DNA of 64,000 bases, taken from contig NW_025064943.1 in the NCBI RefSeq assembly GCF_019112545.1, positions 1 to 64,000 of the forward strand. Direction: 5' to 3'. This document shows positions 55,726 through 64,000 of this stretch, in pieces. Below the pieces are notes generated by a model. That model did no database searches. It had not been told where the DNA came from and saw only the letters and a program-made list of their open reading frames with translations. The position numbers and the translations under genes are program-made. How positions within the stretch are numbered: position 1 is the first letter of the stretch; the number at the start of each line of letters is the position of its first letter. Source of the DNA: Guyanagaster necrorhizus (taxonomy: Eukaryota > Basidiomycota > Agaricomycetes > Agaricales > Physalacriaceae).

Positions 55726-58674
55726 AGGGCTCAGTACTATTCAAAGCTTGACATTAGATGGAGATACAACAATGTTTAGATCAAGGAGGGTGACAAGTGG
55801 AAGGCTGCATTCAGAATGAATCAGAGACTCTTTGAACTCACTGTGATGTTCTTCAGACTCACCAACTCATCTGTGACCTTCCAGTGGATGATGAACAATA
55901 TCTTCAAAGATCTTATCACTACCAGAAAAGTCACAATCTATCTCAATGACATCTTGATCATGTCAAAAGATCAAGATGAACACTGGCACCTAGTCTGGCA
56001 AGTGCTGAAGCTGATGAGGAAACACAAACTATTCCTCAAAGCTAAGAAATGCCAGTTTGAGATACTCAAGACTGAATATCTTGGGATCATCATCAGTGAA
56101 GGAAGTATCTGAATGGATCCCATTAAGGTGACAGGGATCATAGAATAGCTGAGGCCAATGGAAAAAAAGAAACTGCAATCATTCCTCAGATTTACAAACT
56201 TCTACCACCAGTTTATCCAAGATTATAGCAAAGTCATCTACTTCATGACCCAACTTATGGAAAATGCCCTCTGGACCTGGAGAATCATCTAATAATCTGT
56301 ATTTGATGATTTGAAGAGGCAGCTATCCAAAGATGTGGTACTGACAGTACCAACAGAGGAAGAGAGGTTCCAAGTCAAAGCTGATATGAGTGAAGAAGTG
56401 GTCAGAGCTGCACTGATCTCACAGGAGCAGGATGGGAAATAGTGACCCATTGTGTTTCTCTTGAAGGCATTATCTACCATGAAATGTAACTATGAAATTT
56501 ATGACAAGAAGCTCTTGGCTATCATGCTGGCTCTTGCCAAGTAGAGGCATTACTTGATTGGTGCCACTCACACCTTTGAGGTCTGGACTGATTATGAAAA
56601 CCTATGATATTTCCAATTGCCTCAGAAGCTCAACTGATGACAGGCCTGCTGGATCATCAAGCTTGTACAATATCAATACACTCTGCATCATAAAGCAGGC
56701 ATAGCAAACAAGAAGACAGACCTACTGAGCCACAGACCAGATCATGATCAAGGAGAAGAGGATGACAAAGGCATCATGCTCTTGAAACTAGAGCATTTCC
56801 AAGTCATGATAATGCCAACAAAAGAGGAAGTCCACAAACAGATCAAGAGTGCAATATGACAGACAGAGCTATGAGACTAATAGATTGCCTCTTCTATTAA
56901 CCACAAGCAAGGCATGACCAAATCAGGAGACCTGATTCACTATGACAATCAAATCTATATTTCACATGATCATGCTCTTCAAGGAGAGATTATTGTGATG
57001 TCTCATGATCATGCCACTGCAGTGTTATGATTTTTCCTTGATTTCTTTCCTTTTTATTAAATTAACTCCTATTTATGCTGAGTCAGAGTGCTTAGGCACT
57101 GGTGCTTAGGACTGTGAGACAGGCTTAGTCAGCACAACAAGCCTAGTTGGTCATTGTCCTTTGATACAACAGCAATGCTTGATGATGCACAATAGACTTT
57201 TTTATATAATAGTGATGCCCAAGGACAAAGGGCATAACAATGAGCATAGACACAATAGATAGTCATATTTATAGTTGAAGGCTCAGTAGTATATAAGTAG
57301 TATGGCTCTTGCTGGTATAACCTCAGCTTCAAGCTAAAGTTTATTTTCATACCACTTCACTCTCAAGCCAATCAGTAATGGCCTTGTTGCATATGATCAA
57401 TCAGTGCATCAGTGGACTCTGATGAAACACTTGAACATGAAGTGACATCAGTTTATCACATGCTAATAATCATGTGTGACTTGGGCTTAACATGCAGGAT
57501 ATTCAGAAATCACAAAAACAAAAGAGTTGGTGTTATAAGAATACTGGTAGCCAAAATTGAGACAGGACATAGAAAAGTACATCAAAGAATGTGAGACTTG
57601 TCAATAGACTAAGTCAAGTATACAGACACAGGCAGCCCCATTTCATCCTAATAAAATTCTCACAGAACCTTAGACCCATATCTTGGTTAATATGATCACT
57701 AGACTTCCTGAATGCCATGGCCATAATGCCATTATCATTATTGTGAACTGATTCTCAAAAGCAATCATTCTGATCATGTGCTCAATAGAACTGTCTTCTG
57801 AGAGATGGGCAAAGATACTACATGACAAAGTCTATGCTAAGCATGGAATGCCTCAAGTTGTCATTTCAGACCATGGACCACAATTTATCTTCAAGTTTCT
57901 CAATGATCTTTATCATCTTCTTAATATCCAAAGCAATATGTCAACTGCCTATCACCTGCAGACTGACAAGCAAACTGAATGTATCAACCAAGAAATCAAG
58001 AAGTACCTATAAATGTTCATCAACCACAGACAGGATGATTGGGTGAAGTGGCTTGCATGAGCAGCATTTCAGCATAATAATCATGTGCACTCTGCAACCA
58101 ACAAAACCCTCTTCTTTATTAATCATAGATGTCATCCCCATATAATAATCACCAACTGACACACTACTATGACCCTTGTGTCCTCTGACTTTGCACAACT
58201 CATATCTGCCATTCATGCTAAGATGCACACAGCACTTGAAAAGGTGGCCACTGCTATGAAGGTGCAATATGATAAACACCAACACTCTGCTCATGAATAC
58301 ACCACCAATGACAAGGTCTAGCTCAATACCAGTAATCTCCACCTCCTTTGACTGAAACATAAACTCACTGACAAATAAACTGGATCTTTTTCTGTCCTTG
58401 TGAAAGTTGGTGCTTCTACCTATTGCCTTAAATTGCCTGACACCTAGTGCATACACCCAGTCTTTAAACAAATTTTAGACCATAAACTTCACAAAGTCTG
58501 GCATCATGAAGAAAGCAGTCAGTCTGTTGTATATTATTTGATTAAGTGAAAGGGTTATAGACTGGAATAAAATCAATGAGTTCATGAACAGGACCTCAGC
58601 ATGAATAACACTATCTGTGACTATGAAATTTCCCTCAATTGATCCATCAGGATGATAGTCTTAAGGAGGGATGA
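55726..58674 (+). pseudogene. Element D pol, RT to chromodomain
   Basis: RT: GAQYYSKLDIRWRYNN (55727), then IYLNDILIMSKDQDEH (near 55940; Asp to Asn as in C), HKLFLKAKKCQFEILKTEYLGIIISEGSI. RNase H near 56360-56620 reads VKADMSEEVVRAALISQEQDGK. The integrase zinc part near 56960-57020 is cut by a solo LTR and continues from 57498. Core: VNDFSKA-like with TGA for the conserved Trp/Arg (57750), VISDHGPQFIFKF (near 57865), TAYHLQTDKQTECINQEI (near 57940). A chromodomain relic lies near 58480-58640. Numerous stops. Confidence 0.82.
57023..57492 (+). repeat. Solo LTR (family 2) with target duplication TGCAG
   Basis: 470 bp, TGTTATGATTTTTCC to GGCTTAACA, flanked by TGCAG at 57018-57022 and 57493-57497. 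It sits in the integrase zinc-binding region of D. It contains CAGCTTCAAGCTAAAG near 57326. Confidence 0.9.
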
Positions 58675-58787
58675 TGTTATGATTTTTATATCTTTTTCTT
58701 TATCTTATCTTGGGTGCTTTCTCAAAGGGTATGGGAATCTTAGACAATCACAACTGATAAGGTGCCATTGTTTCAGTCACTTCATTC
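58675..58787 (+). repeat. 3' LTR of element D, first segment
   Basis: Starts TGTTATGATTTTTATATC right after the polypurine tract; interrupted by a solo LTR. Continues at 59252-59562. The U3 sequence is unlike the other family 2 LTRs after the first 15 bases or so. Confidence 0.7.
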
Positions 58788-59246
58788 TGTTATGATTTTT
58801 TCACTTTTATCTTTATTTAACCCCTATCTTCACTTAGTCAGAGCAGCTATAGCCTTAGCACTCAGAATCATGGGACAGGCTTAGTCATCACAAGACTAAG
58901 TCCATCATTGTCTTCTGATGCAACAATGCCCTTGACAACAGACAACAACATTTTTGTAGATAGTAATAATGCTCAAGGACAAAGAGCACAATACCTTGGA
59001 CAGACACAATTAGTAGTAGTATATTTATCTTCATGAATGAACAGTATATAAGTAGGCTAGCTCTTACTGTAAATCTCCAGCTTCAAGCTAAAGTTTATAC
59101 TTCACTATTCTATCTTGAGTCACTTGCAAAAGATCTTAGAATATAATGTCATACAAGCACATACAGTGAACTTAGACATGACTGTATAAATACAATACAG
59201 CATCTATTTATCATGTGTTTTAGTCATATGTCACTTGAGCTTAACA
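58788..59246 (+). repeat. Solo LTR (family 2) with target duplication CATTC
   Basis: 459 bp, TGTTATGATTTTTTC to GAGCTTAACA, flanked by CATTC at 58783-58787 and 59247-59251. It contains CAGCTTCAAGCTAAAG near 59082. Confidence 0.9.
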
Positions 59247-59251
59247 CATTC

Positions 59252-59562
59252 ACAGACAATTCCTTATTGTTATATCTCTGACAACCAGGCAGGATCAGCA
59301 TTGTAACCCAGAGCAGTACAATAGGCAGTAGTTATAATTATAACAGACCAAACAGTATATAAGTAGAATATCTCTCACTGTAGTAGTCCAGCTTTGAGCT
59401 ATAAGTTTATATCATACTATCCTCTCTGAAGCCTTGCTTGTCTTTGGCCTTGAATGCACTTTATCTACTTAAATATATTAAGTGAACTCTAGTGAGACTG
59501 TATGAAAACAATACAGTGCTAGTTTATCACATGTTCAGATCACATGCCAGCTAGATCTAACA
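59252..59562 (+). repeat. 3' LTR of element D, second segment
   Basis: Continues the interrupted LTR, with TATATAAG near 59350, CAGCTTTGAGCTATAAG near 59391 and the end ATCTAACA at 59562. The next 28 bases (59563-59590) look like another LTR end (GAGTCTAACA). Confidence 0.65.
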
Positions 59563-61209
59563 AGGTCACATGCACTTTGAGTCTAACAAATAAGAGCATG
59601 TTGCATAATATTATTAATTGATGAAACTTCAACAGTAAGATCTATCTGAGTAATCTTTTGATAAATGTTTAAAGATAGAAAAATCATTAACCACTATCAG
59701 AATGTGTATATATCCAGTGGTGAAGGCATCATATTGGTAAATTGAAGTAAGCTAGCAAATAGCTGTTGAACACTATCTTCAAAGCTGTGCTGAACACATT
59801 CAAAGTGTATATTCATAGCATACAATGATGATTCTTAGATGAATCAGTGGTATAGACCATTTATCACTTCCATGAATGTTGGAAAGTCATCACCATTTGC
59901 ATTATCAGAATAAGGAATAAGTGTATCCTCAACAGTGTTATTATACTATGTGCAAGCATCTCCTCCCAAAAAGATGGCAAGAGTGCTGGTATGCTGTATA
60001 TCTATAGCAGAGAGTTGATGGTTATCCCAATCATCTTCTGTATAGATAGAACCACAGATGTTAGCAATCTTCATCTATTTAATGATGGAGAAGATCCACT
60101 CATCAAATTCTATGAGATCAGAGCTACCCTCATATTTTTGAGGGTGAGAGATGCTCTGTAATGATGTTTTTTGAACATTTGAGTCCAATCCTCATTGAAC
60201 ATGCAAGAGGTTGCAGTTTATGAGATGTTCATAGTATTGAAAGATTGCCAACATTATTTCCATCTCAGTTCTCATTATTAATCAATATTCAAATATCTCC
60301 TCATTGTTGAATCAAAATTCTTGTGAAGTAAAACAAACTTTCCAGATGAGAGCAGGAGTTTGGTCATGACATAGAGAGTGCTTGGAGTGTGACAATTATG
60401 GACCACTAGAGCTACTGTAGTGAGATCCTGATCCTCCAGAAGATAGAGGAGGAGGAGAACCATTAGAAAAACATTCAGGCCCACAATTCCTAGAGGGATT
60501 ATAGTTATCCACAAAAATTGGGCTGGCATGAGTCCCTGCATGTGGTTAAGATTGTTGAAAATATGCTGGATTAGACTCTCAAACTGAAAATGACATTAGA
60601 GCCTGTCTTGGTTGTTGATTCAGATTATGATCTGGTACTAAGTTGTTCTTATGGGCAGGTTTACAAGAGTTATAGTCATTAGACTGTACATTTGCTGTCC
60701 TGGCCTGTGGTCAAGATATTGGTATAGAAGAGTTATTATAATCTCTATGATAATGAGGACTCATTTTATGAGGCTCAGCATGCCTCAATGCATGATTAGG
60801 CAATTCAGAGCTCAGATCTGGAGGAACTGGTATAGAGTTCTGTGAATCACTTGAAGAACTTTTGTCTTCTGGATCTGGGTCTGATGCAACAGCTTCAGTC
60901 TGGGTTCTGAATGTTGGAACAGCACTGTGTTGCTATTGCACTCTATCATTATGGATATGAGTTTTAAGTCCAGAGAAGACTTTATTCATTGTTGGCCTAG
61001 CTCTGGGGTTTGAGCTATCAGATGGAATATTACAATTATCTATTTCAACCTTAAGGCATTGAAATACAGAATGATGATGTGAAGGAATGTATTTCATATT
61101 TCTAATGATAGAAAGGTCTTTATCCTCATCATCAGCATCACTCTCAAATTCATCCTTAAGTTTGGAGATTAGCACTTTATTTGTTTCTTCTGCAGAGTCA
61201 ACTATAGTA
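59563..61209 (-). other. Unidentified CpG-depleted sequence with minus-strand coding traces
   Basis: On the minus strand from about 61200 to 60700, an almost open reading frame encodes a charged, Ser/Pro-rich sequence (KLKDEFESDADDEDKDLSII, PSDSSNPRARPTMNKVFSGLKTH, SDPDPEDKSSSSDSQN) with one stop near 60933. The part 60278-60541 has another short open frame with a hydrophobic stretch. No recognised family. It could be a decayed host gene or part of an unknown element. Element G is inserted at its right edge (flank TAGTA, 61205-61209). Confidence 0.4.
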
Positions 61210-61664
61210 TGTTAGGCCCAAGCATCACGTGGACGGATACACGTGATAAACAGGTGTTCCTTCGCACTTCGAGGAATCACCTGAGTCCACTTAATATGTA
61301 TACCCATGTATCGTGACTCAAGGTCAGACGTTGACTCGAGGTAGAATGGTGTGTATAAACTTTAGCTCGAAGCTGGGGTTTCTCCAGCTAGAGCGTCGGT
61401 CTTAAATACTATACAGAGGGTCCTAATTATATCGCTACTTATTATATCTGTCTGTGTCCATGGTACTCGTTGTCCTTGAGCACTGAAGCTGTACATAAAA
61501 GGGGAATTGTGTCGTTGCTAGGCCTGGTGGTCGTGACGACTCGAGGATTGCCTAGTTGTGCTGACTAAGCTTTCCCACAGTCCTGTGCCCTTCTGACTAA
61601 GCATAAATAGGGGCAAAAGGGCGAATGTCAAATGAAATAAGGAAAAGTAAGAGAAATTGTAACA
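61210..61664 (-). repeat. 3' LTR of element G
   Basis: 455 bp, TGTTAGGCCCAAGC to GTAACA with 5-bp inverted ends. It carries TTAGCTCGAAGCT (61362-61374) with its CpG intact, and a minus-strand TATTTAAG at 61408-61401, about 34 nt upstream of the predicted start. Confidence 0.92.
61362..61409 (-). promoter_or_regulatory. TATA-like box and predicted mRNA start in the G LTR
   Basis: The minus strand has TATTTAAG then, about 34 nt on, AGCTTCGAGCTAAAG. This is the undecayed form of the block that pairs with the primer-binding site in C, D and F2a. Confidence 0.55.
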
Positions 61665-61697
61665 TTACCCCCCGCTTAAGACCATCATCCCGATGGC

Positions 61698-64000
61698 TTA
61701 ATTAAGGGATAATTCATAGTCATGTATGGCATCATCGGCATTCATGTATTTTTCATTTATCCATTGGTTTGATTCTGGCCCGTATCCCTTCCAGCTGACC
61801 AGGTAGTCGACCATTGTTGTTATGCCACCTCCGTGGGCTTTGACTTTTTGCAGTTTATGGTTTAAAACTTGTTCAATTTCGTAGTGTTCCTCATTGTCAA
61901 TTAGGTCTGGAGGTGGTGGTGGAGGTCGTTCCTGGTTCGGAAAGGCTGGTGCGATGTATGGTGTAAGGAGGGATTCGTTAAATACGTCGTGTATTTTCCA
62001 ACCTGGTGGTAACTTCAACTTGTAAGCAGAGTTACCGACTTTTGCCAGGATAGGAAAAAGGCCGGTGCGTTTATCAGCCAGTTTTCATTTTGGTCGAGGG
62101 AGATGGAGATTGGTGGTATCAAGCCAGACTTTATCATGTACGTGATATGTGTGTGCCGGGCGTCGGTGTTTGTCATATTGTTTTTTCATTGCAGCCGCTG
62201 TTTTCTCTAGTGCAGTTTTGGTTTCTGCATGGATTTTTTCAAGAGTCATGGCGAAGGTTGTCGATGCCGGGGTTGTTGTTTTATGATGGTTTGTTTGAGT
62301 GACATGGGGGTGTCATCCATGGTTGACGAAAAAGGGTGTCATTCCTGTGGCAGAGTGTACCCTGTTGTTGTGTTGAAAGGCTGCGAGTGCCAGCCATTCG
62401 ACCCAGTCATCTTGTCGATAGTTGATAAATAGTCGAAGATATTTTTCAACTTCCTGGTTCGCCCGTTCAGTTTGTCCATCGGTCTGTGGATGATAGGCGG
62501 TGGACACGTTTTGTTTTATCTGTAGCAATTTGTATAAGTCATCAAGGAACTTCGACACAAATTGCAGTCCTCTATCAGAGATGACGACTTGTGGCATTCC
62601 ATATTTAGCATACACCTCATCACGAAGGATCTTTGCCCAACCTTCCGAGGTTAATTCCGTCGAGCATGCAATCGGGATGATCGTTTTGGAGAATCAATCA
62701 ACTATTACGATAATCGCGTCATAGCCATTGCAGTCTGGCAGTCCTGTGATCATGTCCATGGAGATGTGGGTCCATGGTTGCATCAGTATTTCATTCGGGT
62801 GTAAGGGGGCTGACCATGGCTGTGTGGACGCCTTCCCCCTTTGACACGCTTGACATGCTTTGACGTATGATGTGATGTCATTGCTGAGTTTAGGCCACCA
62901 ATAATTTCGGAGAACTAGCTCCTTTGTTTTGGTAACCCCAGGGTGTCCTGCGGTGGCATGATCATGGCACATTGCAATAATTTCCCCACGTAGACTTTGG
63001 ATTCGTGGAACATAAATCCTTCCATTGTAGTGGATCATTCCGTTTTCTTTTGTCATTCCTCGCTCGTGATTGAGGGAGGCGGCGATTCTCTGATCCCAAT
63101 TGTGCGCATCGCATGTTGCGCTTTTGATCCATTCATGCATCTCCTCTTCTGTGGGCATTATTAGTGCTTGGAAGTGTTCCGGACGGAGGATGGTGATTCT
63201 GTCATTGTCGTTCCCTCCTTGATCGTGATCCGCCTGATGGGAGAGGAGGTTGGCTTTTTTGTTGGCGACCCCGGCTTTATGATGGAGTGTGTATTGGTAT
63301 TGAGTGAGCTCAGTGACCCATCGAGCTTGACGACGATTCAGCTTCTGGGGCTGACGGAAGTATCTGAGGTTTTGGTGGTCTGTCCAGATCTCAAAAATGT
63401 CTGATGCCCCGATCAAATAATGTCGCCACTCTTCAAGGGTGAGCATTATAGCGAGTAATTCCTTGTCGTAGATCTCATAGTTCCTTTCAGTGACTGTAAG
63501 TGCCTTTGAGAGGAATGCGACAGGATGCCATTTCCCGTTCTGTTCTTGGGATAATACAGCACCTATGGCTCCCTCGCTGGAGTCGGCTTCTACTCGGAAC
63601 TTCCCTTTCTGGGATGGGATGGCGAGTATTACATCCTCTGCTATCTGTTGCTTTAAGTCTTCGAAGGCGAGTTGTTGCAGAGTTCCCCAACCCCATGGAG
63701 CGTTGCCAGTGAGTTGTGTCATGGGATGGATGGTTCTGCTGTAGTCTCGTATGAACCGTCTATAGAAATTGGTGAAGCCAAGAAAGGATTGTAACTCCTT
63801 CTTCTTGGTGGGGACCGGCCATTCCAGTACCCCCGCGACCTTTATTGGGTCCATGCGGATGTTTCCTTCACTAATGATTACCCCGAGGTATTCGGTTTCC
63901 AGTACCTCGAATTCGCATTTCTCCGCTTTGAGAAATAATTTGTGTTTCCTCATAAGGGCGAGTATCTGCCAGACCAGGTCGCGGTGCTCTTCCCTGGTCT
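61698..64000 (-). pseudogene. Element G pol (RT C-terminus, RNase H, integrase, chromodomain)
   Basis: One minus-strand frame from the right edge to the stop at 61698-61700, with TGA at 62694-62696, 62313-62315 and near 62086. Order: end of RT (HKLFLKAEKCEFEVLETEYLGV, QSFLGFTNFYRRFI); RNase H with VEADSSEGAIGAVLSQ, YDKELLAIMLTLEEW and WTDHQNLRYF; integrase zinc motif HDHATAGHPG...CQACQRGK (near 62850-62970); catalytic core SMDMITGLPD, VVISDRGLQFVSKF and GQTERANQEVEKYL (the D,D,E triad all present); chromodomain with EEHYEIEQVLNHKLQK and DYLVSWKGYGPESNQWI at the C-terminus. The three TGA codons align with Arg or its CpG products in other copies. The chromodomain suggests targeting to modified histones, as in other chromoviruses. 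Confidence 0.9.

Larger units (their letters stand above)
55722..59562 (+). mobile_element. Element D, right part
   Basis: Resumes the RT of D directly after the 3c insertion and carries RNase H, integrase, chromodomain relic, polypurine tract (CTTAAGGAGGGATGA, near 58659) and an LTR of about 424 bp (58675-58787 plus 59252-59562). Two solo LTRs are inserted in it. The U3 of this 3' LTR aligns poorly with the 5' LTR at 28214-28671. Confidence 0.72.
61210..64000 (-). mobile_element. Element G: young family 2 chromovirus, 3' part
   Basis: 3' LTR (61210-61664), polypurine tract (reverse of 'cttaagcggggggtaa', 61665-61680), then pol read on the minus strand up to the right edge of the window, where the RT continues. 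CpG is abundant and the whole visible pol is in one frame with only three TGA stops, so this is the least decayed copy in the window. Confidence 0.92.

Noticed and set aside
61698..62696. UGA read as tryptophan or programmed read-through in element G
   Set aside because: Aligned copies show Arg-derived codons or their CpG products at these sites, so CGA to TGA decay is enough.

Overview
This window looks like a transposon-rich part of a filamentous fungus genome, most likely a basidiomycete (Agaricomycetes). Two host genes can be modelled exon by exon: a 16-exon G-protein alpha subunit and a 5-exon small protein that resembles the basidiomycete DUF6593 family. Both have many introns of about 42-61 bp. 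Almost everything else is LTR-retrotransposon sequence, a pogo-type DNA transposon, a long non-coding TG...CA repeat (called family 3 here) and small tRNA-like or MITE repeats. No bacterial features, CRISPR arrays or rRNA genes were seen.

Base composition splits the window into two states. The gene island (about 14480-21220), the element at 140-3463 and the element at 61210-64000 keep many CpG dinucleotides. The rest (about 3500-14450 and 21230-61200) has almost none, and differences between copies are mainly CG to TG or CG to CA. This points to heavy CpG methylation and deamination (or a CpG-directed RIP-like process) acting on repeats. Most in-frame stops in the pol and gag genes can be explained as CGA to TGA.

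Layout. 1-139: end of a family 2 LTR. 140-3463: element A (family 1, minus strand: LTR, gag, protease, start of RT), inserted in the gag of F2a (family 2, minus, 3464-6961). 6962-14150: old CpG-depleted sequence with an aldo-keto reductase relic, family 3 fragments, a pogo-type MITE and five tRNA-like units. 14480-21220: gene island with the DUF6593-like gene (minus) and the G-alpha gene (plus). 21473-24840: family 3 copies, two of them forming a near-identical inverted repeat.

The stretch 24841-59562 is a nested stack. Element E (family 2, minus) is interrupted by element D (family 2, plus). D is split at the RT by family 3 copy 3c. Copy 3c holds element B (family 1, plus, complete) and a pogo transposon. 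The pogo transposase is split by element C (family 2, minus, complete), and C is itself split by family 3 copy 3b and an unclassified insert. Target-site duplications support most levels. Two solo LTRs with perfect 5-bp duplications sit in the right half of D. 59563-61209 is unidentified, and 61210-64000 is the 3' part of a young family 2 chromovirus, G.

Both LTR families carry a primer-binding site complementary to a short LTR segment about 33-35 nt downstream of a TATA box, at the expected mRNA 5' end. This is the signature of Tf1-like self-primed reverse transcription. Family 1 also has gag and pol in a -1 frame relation and, in its one complete copy, an antisense cysteine-rich ORF between pol and the 3' LTR. 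Family 2 Gag starts with a conserved hydrophobic helix.
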